Shown piece by piece: positions 11,259 to 23,214 of a stretch of DNA of 64,000 nucleotides. The notes beneath the pieces are model-generated. The model did not search any database and was not told the DNA's origin. It was given only the letters and a program-made list of their open reading frames with translations. The position numbers were made by a program, and so were the translations under genes. Each line of letters opens with the position of its first letter. Within the stretch, counting starts at the first letter, position 1. The DNA is from Nepenthes gracilis (Eukaryota; Streptophyta; Magnoliopsida; Caryophyllales; Nepenthaceae). The stretch lies in the NCBI GenBank assembly GCA_033239525.1, contig BSYO01000034.1, positions 1,674,001 to 1,738,000 of the forward strand, read 5' to 3'.

Positions 11259-12408
11259 TTTTGGGATAGGGTTTTATTTTTACTTGCCTAGATTTAGAAA
11301 GACGTTAGATAAAAAAAATTAAGCATGTGAGATTTAAATTATTTTTAAAAAAATCATATAAATAATTTTTTTTAATTTTTTAATAAGTAGGTTAAACATT
11401 TAATAGAGGTTAATAGCATAAAAAAAATTTAGAAAATAACTATAATATAAATTTTGTAAACGTAAAATCGTCATCATTGGATCTCCATCCAAAGGTGGAG
11501 ATTGATTGTACGAGAGATGAATCCTCCCAAGTCTTCAGACATCTTCGTAGTTCCCCAAATATACCCCCGGTACTGACCAACCCAAATCCATTGTCCAAGG
11601 GTATTTTTGTCATTTGGAACAGTCTTGTTGGGTTCAGTACCCAGGGTCCCCAATCCACCGGATAAAAAGGACAAGTACTTGACCCAGGAAGATAAGTGTA
11701 TCTGAGTCCGAGAATGATCACATCAGTCCGAGAGAAGATCTCAGAGTAATAGTGCAGGAACGTCCGAGGGCTTTGTAGCCCGAGAACCCTCATCAGGCTT
11801 TGAAGTCCGCGGACCCAATAAAAGCACGAGGGCTTATCCAAAAGCCAAAGTTCCAATCAATACGAGGACTCTTCAAGACGTCCGGGAATGCCACCTCAGC
11901 TTCATAAACGTCCAAAACACGCATAAAGTCTGCAACACGCCACCACCGCCAGAATTGACACAGCAGTCTGACATTCCTGGCAAATACGGCACGAAACGGC
12001 TCAGGCGGCCAAAAGTTGCCCATTCACGATAACAAACCTGACACAGCAGAGGCGTGTCAGGAAAGTAGGTGGCTTGACTGCACCTAGCGGCCAACGGTAA
12101 CATTTTCTCCTATAAATACCCCACTTGGGGGCATCGACAAAGGACCGGAAAATTCTTCCTTAAGCAAGAAAGAGAGAAAAAGCATAGCATTCAAAAGCAA
12201 AAAGCAGAAAACCCTTGTCCTCGGTTCTGACACCATCTTGTATACAAGAATATCAAACTTAGTGAAATCTTTTCCGTGCCAGGCCTCGTGGTTTTCCCTT
12301 CTCATTCAAGAGAAGGTTTCCACATAAAAATATTGTGTTCAATCTCTCTTCTCTCTCACTCGATCATCATCACTTGTGTTGCTCGGACCCAAAACCCGTA
12401 ACGCAACA
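11259..12408 (+). repeat. 5' LTR of the gypsy element (start in gap)
   Basis: It matches 18819-19962 and ends GTAACGCAACA directly before the primer-binding site. The promoter TATA box is CCTATAAATACCCC near 12110. A hairpin (12287-12325) has outer arms GTGG/CCAC and inner arms CCTTCTC/GAGAAGG. Confidence 0.9.
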
Positions 12409-12429
12409 TTGGCGCCGTCTGTGGGAATC
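12409..12429 (+). other. Primer-binding site of the gypsy element
   Basis: TTGGCGCCGTCTGTGGGAAT follows the LTR end with no spacer. This is the widespread site of plant gypsy elements. Confidence 0.9.
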
Positions 12430-12499
12430 TTGGATTAAAAGTCAAGCTCTCATCCTCATAAACACACTCAACAGCATCAACAATCAACAAGCACTAAAA

Positions 12500-13928
12500 A
12501 TGGTAAGCACCAGAGCACAAGCAAGTGCCCCAGAAAGAGCCACGGCTCACAATCCTCAGGGGGACGCCCCCAACCCTTGCGCTGGTATTGAGAACCACTC
12601 TGATCCTGCCGTGAGGGGACTGGCGGCAAAGGTGGACGAGATGCACAAAGCCTTCATCGCTCTTTGCACGAGAATAGACAAGAAGGAAAAGGAGCCCTTC
12701 CGGGGATCCCAAAGCGGAGATATCCGTAGAAGAGGGGGAAGGCACGAACGACGCGACGGGGCGCCCACCCACGAGATCTACCAAGGATGTAAGTCGCCCT
12801 GCGGCAGGCCCCCTCGCGGCCGGAGAACGCCGAGGACCCCGATCCTGTGGCGACAGGAGCATCGCGTCCGGGAGATAGCGGATGCGCCTGTGTCCCCGCA
12901 AAGATCGAGAAGGACCCCGCAGAGGAGGGTGCACCAACGGCTGACGAGCCGAGGCACTTCCTCAACGCAAAAGGCGACCGCTCCACCACCCGTGGAGGAA
13001 AAATTAGAAAAGTATGGAACCGTGTGTTCGGAGAGAGCAAGCGGGGCAAGCGTCCCGCAATCTCCGTTCACCACTGACGTTAGAGCAAGGGCGCGCCTCG
13101 AAGTTCAAAATGCCCAACTGGGAGGCATACGATGGGAGCGCTGATCCCATGGATCACCTCAACATGTTCCGAGAACACCTGAGCCTCCAAGGGCTTGATG
13201 AAACGGCAATGTGCCAGTGCTTCCCCTTAACGTTGAAAGGGGACGCCAGAGTTTGGTTCTATGGGATGCTCGCGGGCTCCATCAACACCTTCGGCGAACT
13301 GGCGACAGCGTTCCTGTCACAGTTCGCCTCCAGCAGAAGGGTGGAGAAGCAGCCCTGGCATCTCACCCGCGTGAAGCAGGGTGCCAGGGAGAGCCTGAGA
13401 GGCTTCCTGGCCAGGTTCGTGTCCGAGGCCAGACAGATCCCTAAGCTGTCTGATGGCGTGAAGCTGAATGCCTTCCTGTCTGGCCTCGAGGGGGGTTCCT
13501 TCTTCAAGCACCTTATCCATAAGGGCCCCCGTACTTTCGAAGAGGCCGAGTCCATAGCAAGGGCCTATATTGCAGCGGAGGAGGCGAACGAAGCAAAGCG
13601 CCCAGCAAGGAGCGAGGACTACCGCCCAAGGACAGAGGAAGTGAAGAGGAAGGCCGGGGACTATCGCAGTCCCCCGTTCGTAACCAGGCATCAAAAGCAC
13701 CATAAGCCCGAGATGCCCACGCCAGAGACGTTCCCCAACACGCCTCACTCCCTTGAACGACAGGACCAACGTTTGATGCAAATTCGAGGGGAAAAGTTCG
13801 TGAAGTGGCCCACGCCTCGAAGAATCCAGACGGGGCGACGGCACGAAGTTCTACGATTTCCACCGCCGCAGAGGGCACGCGATGTAAGACCGCAAATCTT
13901 TGCAGAGGGAGATCGAGGAGGCGATTAA
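12500..13928 (+). pseudogene. gag of the gypsy element, frameshifted
   Basis: The likely start is the ATG at 12500, in a frame opening with MVSTRAQASAPERAT. That frame runs to 13144, but the gag core continues in another frame (13014-13928), so at least one frameshift lies near 12780-13010. The core gag domain is clear between about 13090 and 13600: KMPNWEAYDGSADPMDHL, then GDARVWF, FLSQFASSRRVEK, LRGFLARFV. The protein would form the particle that packages element RNA. After about 13650 the frame is rich in charged residues, and coding moves to the pol frame near 13805. Confidence 0.85.
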
Positions 13929-16100
13929 GAGGGGCCACCTCACCAAGTTTCTCGCAACGACCGGACAGTCTTCCGGAACAAGAAGTAACTCCGAGGGCCG
14001 ACCCACCAAGGAACAGGGTCGCGGCGGGAGTTATCAACATGGTGTCCACCCATCCAGCTGGAAGCGACGGCCGAGATCATGCTGCATCAAAGAGGCCGCG
14101 GACTAGCTCCGGAGATGACATCATATGTTTTGGTAAGGAGGACATGGCCCATGTAACTTCCCCCCATTCTGACCCCCTCGTTGTAACTGCGCTCGTTTCA
14201 GATGGAGTAAATGACTTCCATCTGAAGCGAGTATTTGTTGATAATGGAAGTTCTCGCAACTTGCTTTATTTCGATACTTATCAAAAGCTAGGACTAAAAA
14301 GAGACCAAATGAAAGCCCCGGAGGGGCCACTGTACGGGCTCGACAACGAGCCAGTCCCCGTCCAGGGCATCGTGCAGCTGGAGGTCACCTTAGGGACATA
14401 TCCGAGGACTGCGTCTAAGGTCCTCGCCTTCTTGGTGGTGGACCTCCCGTCAGTTTATAACGCAATCCTCGGACGCCCCTGCTTGCCACCTTGGTGCCGT
14501 GACCTCCATCCCACATCCGAAAATGAAATTTCCAACTCCATTTGGAGTAGGGAAGTCTTGGGCGGCGAGCAGTCCGTTGGGAGAACGTGTTACTGTCCAG
14601 TCACACGGACTCCCTTCCCCGCCCAATGGAAGACCTCGACCTCGGGGACGAGGCGACCCTCCAACAAGCAGGCCGGTGAACCCACCGTAAAAATCCAACT
14701 GGATCCCGAGGATCCCGAGAGATGCGTCCAGATTGGAAGCTCTCTCGCCGAGTCCGTCCGAGAGAGCCTCACGACTCTCTTAAGAGAGAACTCGGACGTC
14801 TTTGCTTGGTCCCAATGGGACATGCCGGGATTTCCCCGAAACCATAACTCACAGCTGGGTGTAGATCCCCACCACAAGCCCGTTAGACAAAAGCGCAGGA
14901 ACTATTCAACGGAAAAGCTGATAGCTATCCGAGAAGAAGTGAAGAAACTCCTGGACGCTGGGTTCATCCGGGAGGTGCAAGACTTGATCAGGCTCTCCAA
15001 CGTGGTCATGGTGAAGAAAAGCGGGGAAGTGGAGGATGTGCGTCGATTTCACGGATCTCAACAAAGCTTGTCCAAAGATGCCTTTCCCTTCCCAGTAGAC
15101 CGGCTGGTGGACTCAACGAGTGGCTACGAGCTGCTCAGCTTCATGGACGCCTACTCCGGATACAACCAGATCAAGATGCACGCAGAGGACGAGGAGCATA
15201 CGTCATTCATGACCGATCAGGGCACGTACTGTTACAAAGTGATGCCCTTCGGTCTCAAGAACGCCGGCGCGACGTACCAGCGGCTCATCAACAAGATCTT
15301 TGAAAACCAGATTGGCAGAAACGTAGAAGTCTACGTCGACGACATGCTCGTCAAAAGCACCATTGGTGGAAGTCACGTCAAAGACTTAGCAGAGACCTTC
15401 CGAGTGCTCAGAGCGCACGGGATGAAGCTGAACCCCAGCAAGTGCACCTTTGGGGTGTCGTCCGGGAAGTTCCTCGGTTTCATAGTGTCACAACGTGGAA
15501 TCGAGGCGAACCCAGAGAAGATCCAGGCCATCTTGGACATGAAGTCCCCTCGGACTGTGAGGGACGTCCAGAGACTCACGGGACGAGTGGCTGCCCTCTC
15601 CCGTTTCCTAGCCAAATCGGCCGAGAAGCATCTGCCATTTTTCAAGGCACTCAGGGGACCGAAAACCCAAGGGTTTCGCTGGAGCAATGAGTGCGAAGAA
15701 GCGTTCCGGGGGCTCAAGGCGTACTTAGCCAACCCTCCTCTCCTGGCCTCCCCACTACCAGGAGAGGAACTCTATTTATACCTGTCAGTGACCGACCGAG
15801 CCCTAGGGTCGGTCCTGGTGAGGCAGCATCGAGGAGATCAGTGGCCGGTGTATTACGTCAGCAAGACGCTGGCTGATTCATAGACCTGGTATCCGCATAC
15901 CGAGAAGGTTGCGTTAACACTGGTGTACTCAGCTAGGAAGCTGAGACCTTATTTCCAGGCTCACAAGATCGTGGTGCTGACCGACCAGCCACTGAGAACC
16001 ATTTTGCAAAAGCCCGAGGTCTCCGGGCGACTGATCAAATGGGCTATCGAGCTCGGTGAGTTCGATATCGAGTTCAGGCCCCGGCCGGCCATAAAGGGCC
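13805..16100 (+). pseudogene. pol part 1: protease, reverse transcriptase, RNase H (gypsy), broken
   Basis: One frame runs 13805-15883. It holds a retroviral-type aspartic protease (VFVDNGSSRNLLYFD near 14230, closing with NAILGRP near 14460). The reverse transcriptase follows (about 14860-15560; VMPFGLKNAGATYQ, catalytic VYVDDMLVKS near 15330, FLGFIVSQRG). The RNase H that follows RT begins near 15670 (FRWSNECEEAF). A TAG at 15881-15883 stops the frame, but the same frame resumes (YSARKLRPYF, VLTDQPL) to near 16100. Between about 15025 and 15075 the frame is shifted by one base and shifted back, so a stretch conserved in the palm of the enzyme is replaced by unrelated residues with no stop. 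The enzyme cannot be functional as read. Confidence 0.9.
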
Positions 16101-16600
16101 AGGCTTGCGGACTTTATGGTAGAAACGAAAGACATCGGGACGAAGACATCGCCGGCAATGGGGTGAAGAAGCAGAGTTCACCCAAGCGTGGACTTTGCAT
16201 GTAGATGGATCCTCCATGAAGGATGGGTGCGGAGCGGGTGTTGTGCTGCAAACGCCCATGGGATCCGAAATCAAATACTCAGTAACCTTAGGGTTTCCGG
16301 CCCACAAACAACGAGCGATCACGAGGCCCTGCTCACAGGACTGCGGCTGGCAAAGGAGTGCTCGGCCAAGAGCCTAGTGATCTATAGTGACTCCGAGCTG
16401 GTTGTCAACCAGGCCCTCGGAAACTTTGAAGTGAACAGCCCCTAGCTTTCCAAGTACGTCGCAAAGGTGAAAGAGTTGGCCTCGCATTTCGAGAAGGTCA
16501 GATTCGTACACATTCTAAGGGAAGAAAACGAGAAAGCAGACATGTTGGCAAAGGCAGCAGCAGCCAGAGACCCAGCGCAGTATGACAAAGGAATGAGAGA
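16100..16600 (+). pseudogene. pol part 2: second (archaeal-type) RNase H of the gypsy element
   Basis: A second RNase H-like domain sits between the RT-linked RNase H and integrase. Its motifs are LHVDGSSMKDGCGAGVVL (near 16190-16245), ALLTGLRLAKEC (about 16325), VIYSDSELVVNQ (16378) and REENEKADMLAKAA (16520). Its frame changes near 16100-16190 and 16300, and a TAG at 16443-16445 interrupts it. Presence of this extra domain points to the Tat lineage. Confidence 0.85.
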
Positions 16601-17829
16601 AATTCTGGAGCGACCCTCTATAGAAGAGACAGAGGCCGAGGTCATGCAGGTGTCCGGAAATGACACTTGGATGACCGCCTACTTGAGATACCTCACCAGT
16701 GGAGCTCTGCCCGAGGACTCCGCAGAAGCCAGAAAAGTGAGGAGGTCCGCAGGCTGGTACACCGTCATCGACGACCGTTTATATCGTCGGGGGTACTCGG
16801 CCCCCTATTTAAGGTGCCTTACCCCCGAGGAGGCAGAGTACGCACTTCAAGAGGTGCATCTAGGAATTTGTGGATCACACATTGGAGGCAAGAACCTAGC
16901 ATTCAAGATTATACGGCAAGGGTATTATTGGCCGACCATGAGGGATGATTCCATGGACTTCGTGCGCAAGTGTGAAAATTGCCAGGTCCACGGCAATATA
17001 AGCCATCAGCCACACGTGGAGCTTCAAGCGTTGCAATCTCCATGGCCCTTTGCGCAATGGGGGCTTGACATCCTCGGACCGTTTCCCATTGCGTCCGCTC
17101 AGAGGAAGTTCCTCATCGTGGGAATAGACTACTTCACCAAGTGGGTAGAAGCAACGCCACTAGCACGGATAACCGAGCGGAACGCGACCGAGTTCCTCCG
17201 GCAGAGTATTGTTTGCAGGTTCGGAGTGCCCGAGAGCGTCGTCACAGATAATGGGACACAGTTCACAGGAAGGCAATTTTCCAGGTACTGTGCTAGCCTT
17301 CGAATTAATTTAATTCATACGTCTGTTGCATATCCTCAGGCCAACGGCCAGGTAGAAGTCACAAACAGGACCATCTTGCATGGGCTCAAAACCAAGCTGC
17401 TAGACTCCGGGGGCTCATGGGTGGACGAGCTGCCATCCATCCTCTGGGCATACAGGACCACGGCAAGGGAACCTACAAGAGAGACCCCATTTAGCCTGTG
17501 CTACGGGGTCGAGGCTATCATACCACTAGAAGTGGGCCTTCCAAGCCTCCGAGTAGAATACTTCGACCCGAGCGTCAACGACCACCGGCTCCGAGAGCAC
17601 CTAGATTTGCTTGAGGAAGCCCGAAACAAAGCGCAACTTTGTGTGGCAATGTATCAACGACGGGTGGCCCGCTATTACAACAAGAGAGTAAAAGCGCGGC
17701 AGTTCGAAGTCGGAGCCTTGGTACTGAGAAGCATCGCGGCAACAGAAAAGAATGCCGGCCGGAACAAACTGTCTCCGAATTGGGAAGGACCCTTCCTAGT
17801 CTCAGCAGTACTTCAAAACGGGGCATACA
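16600..17829 (+). pseudogene. pol part 3: integrase of the gypsy element
   Basis: This is part of the longest intact pol frame (16467-17930). It contains the zinc-binding HLGICGSHIGG...CENCQVH, then the catalytic core: GLDILGPFP, DYFTKWVEA, VVTDNGTQF and ANGQVEVTNRTI carry the D,D,E residues. A C-terminal part follows (NKLSPNWEGPFLVSAV). Similarity to integrase ends abruptly after NGAYK at about 17829. The last 34 codons look unrelated, so the 3' end of pol and the polypurine tract seem to have been lost or replaced. Confidence 0.9.
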
Positions 17830-18028
17830 AGCAGCGGATGTGCAAATGCAACTTTTCACTCACCAAATGCAGAGCCGCCGTTTTACCCTCCGCAACAATT
17901 TCCTCAGCTGACTCTCTATTATTTATCTAATAATTAAGATTATAAATTAAAAAATTAAAAAATTAAGATTAGATATTTTATGTATGGAATAAATTCTTTT
18001 TTGTTGTTAATTATATTTATAGAGTACA
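17830..18028. other. Non-coding stretch between pol and the copia solo LTR
   Basis: About 100 bp of mixed sequence is followed by AT-rich DNA. No polypurine tract was seen, although one would be expected just before the gypsy 3' LTR. Confidence 0.5.
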
Positions 18029-18771
18029 TTATTAGAATTAAATACTTGTTTAAACTGTGAGAAAATACGTAATAGAAGATATCAAGCACACAATAAGCAA
18101 TCACAAACTATAAAGACACGATTTTTACGTGGAAAACTCCCTATGAAACGAGGGAGAAAAACCACGGGATACAGAGTCCGAAATTTTTACTAGTAGCAGT
18201 TGATCGATTACACAAACCCCAAATCACAAAAATCAATATCAACTAGCTTTGTACAACCCGTACGAGAAATATAAAGAGCAAAAGAAGAGATAAAACCCGG
18301 TAGATGTTCTTCTCTGCAGTAAGAACCTCGTATGTGTGATTACTGAAGACTGAAACTTGATTGAAAACACAAACGGAGGCTCAAGTCTTCCTCTTCTTCT
18401 TCTTCTCTCTCTTTTCTTTCTTTTTTGTTCTCTGGAACGGTGCTCAAACTGATTGAAATTAACCTAAAAATGCAAAGTGCGCGTTTTATATAATTGGCGC
18501 GCGCTCGAGCGCCTGTCGAACATACAGCGAGCGAGGGAGCATACTGGAATTTTCACTAGAGCGTCATTCGAGCGCACAGCGAGTGGGGAACATACTGAAA
18601 TTTCCGCTCGAGCGCCATTCAGACGCACAGAGCAGCAGAGGCACACTGGAGTTTTCGGCTCGAGCGCCCAGCAAGGGCAACTCGATCTTTCTTCATGCAA
18701 TCAGGATATTTACCTATATCCGCCACATCAAGTGGGTATGGATCCACACGAAAGTAACACATAACCCAACA
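18029..18771 (-). mobile_element. Copia solo LTR, minus strand
   Basis: Read on the minus strand it starts TGTTGGGTTATG, like the LTR at 33957 (TGTTGGGTTATGGATTACTC). It ends near a degraded AAACAAGTATTTAATTCTAA, matching AAACAAGCTTTTAAATCTAA. It contains CTCGAGCG repeats (18495-18670) and the hairpin (18129-18165) with inner arms CTCCC/GGGAG. Flanks are TACAT (left) and TATAT (right), a target duplication with one mismatch. No internal domain or second LTR accompanies it, so it is a solo LTR left by LTR-LTR recombination. Confidence 0.75.
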
Positions 18772-18785
18772 TATATATCTGATAA

Positions 18786-19962
18786 TGTTGAAGACCATAG
18801 AGTATTTTATATAATTATTTTTGGGATAGGGTTTTATTTTTTACTTGCCTAGATTTAGAAAGACGTTAGATAAAAAAAATTAAGCATGTGAGATTTAAAT
18901 TATTTTTAAAAAAATCATATAAATAATTTTTTTTAATTTTTTAATAAGTAGGTTAAACATTTAATAGAGGTTAATAGCATAAAAAAAATTTAGAAAATAA
19001 CTATAATATAAATTTTGTAAACGTAAAATCGTCATCATTGGATCTCCATCCAAAGGTGGAGATTGATCGTACGAGAGATGAATCCTCCCAAGTCTTCAGA
19101 CATCTTCGTAGTTCCCCAAATATACCCCCGGTACTGACCAACCCAAATCCATTGTCCAAGGGTATTTTTGTCATTTGGAACAGTTTTGTTGGGTTGGTGA
19201 CCAGTGGTCCCCAATCCACCGGTAAAAAGGATAAGACTTGACCCGGGAAGATAAGTGTATCTCGAGTCCGAGAATGATTACATCGGTCGAGAGAAGATCT
19301 CAGAGAGAATAGCAGTGCAGAACGCCCAAGGGCTTTCAGAGCCCGAGAACCCTCAAGCTTTGAAGTCCGCGGACCCAATAAAAGCACGAGGGCTTATCCA
19401 AAAGCCAAAGTTCCAATCAATACGAGGACTCTTCAAGACGTCCGGGAATGCCAACTTCATAAACGTCCAAAACACGCATAAAGTCGCAACACGCCACCAC
19501 CGCCTTAATCGACACAGCCAGCCGACATTCTGCAAATACGGCTGACGAAACGGCTCAAAGCGGCCAAAAGTTGCCCATTCACGATAACAAACCCGACACA
19601 GCAGGCGCGTCGTCAGAAAGTAGGTGGCAAACCCTGGCACCTAGCGGCCAACGGTAACATTTTCTCCTATAAATACCCCACTTGGGGCATCGACAAAAAG
19701 GACCAAAAAATTCTTCCTTAAGCAAGAAAGAGAGAAAAACATAGCATTCAAAAGCAAAAACGTAAAACCCTCGTCCCGGTTCTCGGACACCATCTTGTAT
19801 ACAAGAATATCAAACTTAGTGAAATCTTTTCTGCGCCAGGCTCGTGGTTTTCCCTTCTCATTCAAGAGAAGGTTTCCACGTAAAAATATTGTGTTCAATC
19901 TCTTCTCTCTCACTCGATCATCATCACTTGTGTTGCTCGGACCCAAAACCCGTAACGCAACA
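18786..19962 (+). repeat. 3' LTR of the gypsy element
   Basis: 1177 bp, from TGTTGAAGACC to ACGCAACA, with inverted ends TGTTG/CAACA. It matches 11259-12408 with scattered indels. TATA box near 19668; hairpin at 19843-19880. Only 14 bp separate it from the copia solo LTR. Confidence 0.85.
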
Positions 19963-20204
19963 AGTCTATATAAACTTAATGATCTGAATCCATCAAATTG
20001 CTATTACAAGCTGAACTAATTGTACGTGTTATGCAGTTCAATTGTGGTAAAATGTAGAATTCACGTATTTCATCGAAGTGGAATTTACTTGCCATATAGT
20101 AAATCTAATCAAAATTAAATTCAAATTAAATATAAATTAAATATAAATAAAAATTTAAAATCAATAAATTAGACGGATATATAAGGTTCGATCACTCAGG
20201 CTAA

Positions 20205-20461
20205 AAGTTTTAACTGTGCCTATTTATGAGCTTAGCAGGGTTGATTTGAACGGCCGATGGATATTTTATTAATTTTTAGTATATTTACTTAAAAATTTAT
20301 ATTTATATAAAAATATTTAAAAATATATAATATTTTAAAAATTATTATATGTAAGGAAAAATATTATGTAAGTATTTTAATAAAGGTCCTCACACAAAAA
20401 TTATTAATTATATAAATATATAATCCACTAAAATAAATTTTAAAGCTGACATTTAGTTAAA

Positions 20462-20508
<47 letters not shown>

Positions 20509-20882
20509 CTAAGCAAGGCAGAGTTAAATTGGATATTTTTTTTATAAATAAATAAAATTATATTAAAAAATAAAATAGATATATAAAAATTTATATTCTA
20601 TCTCCAAGTAAGTAAACTGGATATTTTTATTATGAATATCCATGATTGAAAAAAATAATTTGGTCTAATTTTATAACTATTTTTATCTTTAATATTTTTA
20701 TATTTTATCCAAACATTATAAAATTTTAACTCAGTTAAACTAGACTATTAAATAATTTAATTTTAATTAGGTTTACTATAAAGTTTTTTGTCTAATAAAA
20801 TCAACATATCCCATTGAAAGAAAATTTTATATAATATGTGGCATTATTAGTTATCTAAAGACATAATTAATCTTAAAATATG
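20205..20882 (+). repeat. Duplicated segment, copy A
   Basis: It matches 41050-41445 plus 42452-42620, for example GGTCCTCACACAAAAA and CATATCCCATTGAAAGAAAA. Copy A lacks the solo LTR present in copy B, so it shows the unoccupied target (ATCCAAACATTATAAAA at about 20706). It carries a longer TA microsatellite (20465-20508). No coding content. Confidence 0.8.
20465..20508. repeat. (TA)n microsatellite
   Basis: About 21 TA dinucleotides in a row. The matching place in copy B (near 41310) has only a few. Confidence 0.9.
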
Positions 20883-22190
20883 TGATGGGTACGCCCTTAG
20901 TAGGCAGGCCTAAAAGGGGAAAAACGGCCCAAATTCATGATGGCCCACATATAAGCTTGGGTCGTCAACGTCTACCGTGAACCGGACGAAATGTCAGAGA
21001 AGCCGGCATAAGGACGGGCAATTGCCGCAAAGGACGGTCAACATTTCTACTGACCGCAACACTTACAGTGGGCCAACGCACAAATAAGCCTTATGAAGGC
21101 CAAGCCCAATTTAACCTGCATTCTTGTCTGCGACCAGCAATGATTTCTTCCCTAATTATGAGATCCCCCAAAAGTCAACCTCCACAGTAATGGTCATCAA
21201 CAGATTCAACGCTTGCCCCATGAAAAAAGTGTCAGATTCTCTCCCCTATCTGCTGTAAACCCTAGTTGTTGTAAAACACAAAAGGAAGGTAACCTTCCCA
21301 ATGAGTCGTTACCACTATTAATGCTAACGTCAATAAAGGAAGCTGTTCCAACAAAACACTAGAATCACACACTCCCACCTAAGGAAGGATACTCATCTTC
21401 TTGACTATAAAAAGGCCATAAAGTCCACACTCCAAAGTACGTCTTCTTGAAAAAAACAAACGCTCTCATACCCAATTGAATCGCTTTCACATCCTCATTC
21501 CTTTTTTATGAATAATCCATTAGAGTTTACACGACGCACTCTTAGACTCCAACGCTGACAATACACCCACGCTCTATCTCTCTCCTAGGTCACTTCAATC
21601 CCCAAAAACCCTAAGATAGGAATCACCGTTCCTCTAAAGCAACAGTAACCTCTCCCGGCGATAGCCAAATTATAACCACAAACACTCTCTGTTCCTTACC
21701 CTCATAACGCCCTTTTCTTTACATTCTCGATTCTTGTAATGCTGTTTTGCTAACCTGGACGTCACAGTATTTACGGTAAGGTAACATCCCGTCGGCACCT
21801 GACTTCCCGTTTGTTTTAGTGGTGTGCAAGATCCATACTCGGTGGACGAAGTCAAATTCAACGATCGACACAACTCGAACCCGTTCAAAGTTTGGTTTCA
21901 GGACGCATCATTAGCGTTATCTATGAGAAACTTACAAAAAGCCAACCACTTTCCTAAACAACTTCATATAATCTTACACTCTCATCTTCTCTTTCCGTCA
22001 GCTAATATGGTGAACATAAGGACACAAGCGAACAAACCCGCCAGGGATGTGACCTCGCCCAACCAGGACCACGCTGGTGTACCCTGGTCAACGGGACGGT
22101 TAATGGGGTGCCCGCCCCTTTCTTCAAAAACCTGGCGGAGTACATGCAAAACACCAGTAGGATGCTTCAGATACTCCAAATATCAAAATT
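20883..22190 (+). mobile_element. Truncated LTR element: one LTR, primer site and gag start
   Basis: An LTR of 1028 bp (20883-21910) starts TGATGGGTACGCC and ends GACGCATCA. A degraded primer-binding site (21911-21931, TTAGCGTTATCTATGAGAAA) follows. A short frame from the ATG at 22007 (MVNIRTQANKPARD) resembles the start of gypsy gag. The element breaks off near 22190 with no second LTR. The TATA box is GACTATAAAAAGG near 21403. Copy B of the duplicated segment (42610) lacks this insertion. Confidence 0.75.
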
Positions 22191-22196
22191 TTTGAT

Positions 22197-22613
22197 TTTT
22201 TGAGCGCCAATACAATGAAAAAAAAGAAGAGAAAGAGAGATAAAATGTGGAAGAGAAAGATTCGAGCATTCGATTAAATTTCAAATTGTATTACAGTCTC
22301 CACCGACTTTGGATACGTTCTTCTCATAGTTGAGAAAAACACTTTACCGATCTTATTTCTTCTCTTTGGTACTATATTCATTTTTTCGGCTTATTTGTTA
22401 TAAGGTATTAAGTTCTTATATTTATCAAGATTTTTATAACTGAACTTATTATATAGTTAATATATTTCGGACGTATTATCTCGTGATTTTTTTTCCTCAT
22501 TCTAAATAAAATTTTTCATGTAAAATCTGATATTCATTATTATTTATAATTATTTACTTATTATATAATGTTAATTATTTTTTCATAGTTTAAATAAACT
22601 GTTCGAATCTCTA
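22197..22613 (+). repeat. Copia LTR fragment, 3' part
   Basis: It has the characteristic late-LTR order: GAGCGCC, a GAGAAAGAGAGA tract, CGTGATTTTTTTTCCTC and CATGTAAAATC (degraded hairpin, 22482-22525), ending near TTTAAATAAACTGTTCGAA. It lacks the LTR start and any internal region. Confidence 0.55.
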
Positions 22614-23214
22614 CATTACGATGGCTAAAGCAAATAGAGGAGGATAGCAGCAGAGGACCGGCCTTGTGCCATTGGGGTCACCGGAGGTGGACCGGAGGGG
22701 TCATGGCCCCGACAGTGGAGGGTTGCTGCACTCGGGCAAGGGCCATGGATTGTCGGAAGCAGGCCACGCGGCAAGATCTCGGGCGGTGAGACGCCGTCTG
22801 TGGGTAGTAAGGGTTGTGGCAGCAGGATAAAAGACAAGAGACGGGTGAGACAGATAATTAATATTTTAACCCGTCTAATTAAATGGAATTAGTCATTCTA
22901 ATTTTCTTCGATAAGTATTATCCTTATATAATAATTATTACAAGTCGTCATTTTCTGATAGTATTCAGAAATTTTCAATATAAGCAAAAGTTAAATCAAC
23001 ATGCTAAAAATTAGATAATTCACAATTTTTTTATAAAATTATTTTGTCAAACCAAAATTTAGGACATAACATTCTTTTACGTAAACATTACTTTCATTTT
23101 TTTTTTTAATTATACTTTTATAATATTCTATATTTTAGTTTTTGTAAAATTAACTTTTAGGCAAATACATTAGAGAATTAAAATGTTGATTACCGGCCCA
23201 AATCGGTTATGTTT
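22614..23214. other. Spacer with a GC-rich patch, nothing recognised
   Basis: 22620-22850 is GC-rich (GGAGGTGGACCGGAGGGGTC) and open on the minus strand for 70 codons, but with no recognisable family. The remainder is AT-rich. Confidence 0.4.

Larger units (their letters stand above)
11259..19962 (+). mobile_element. Ty3/gypsy retrotransposon, Tat-type, decayed
   Basis: LTRs of about 1.18 kb flank a primer-binding site, gag, protease, reverse transcriptase, RNase H, a second RNase H and integrase, in the order typical of Ty3/gypsy. The second RNase H, between the RT-linked RNase H and integrase, is the hallmark of the plant Tat lineage. Frameshifts and at least two in-frame stops break gag and pol. 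The two LTRs differ by many small indels and substitutions by eye, so the insertion is not recent. The start of the 5' LTR is in the gap, so target duplications cannot be tested. The right flank is AGTCT. Confidence 0.9.

Noticed and set aside
12494..14049. Many minus-strand frames of 70-178 codons
   Set aside because: They mirror the GC-rich gag and protease coding of the gypsy element on the other strand.
22625..22837. GC-rich minus-strand frame as a small gene
   Set aside because: Proline-rich composition follows from the GC-rich patch; no start context or family likeness.
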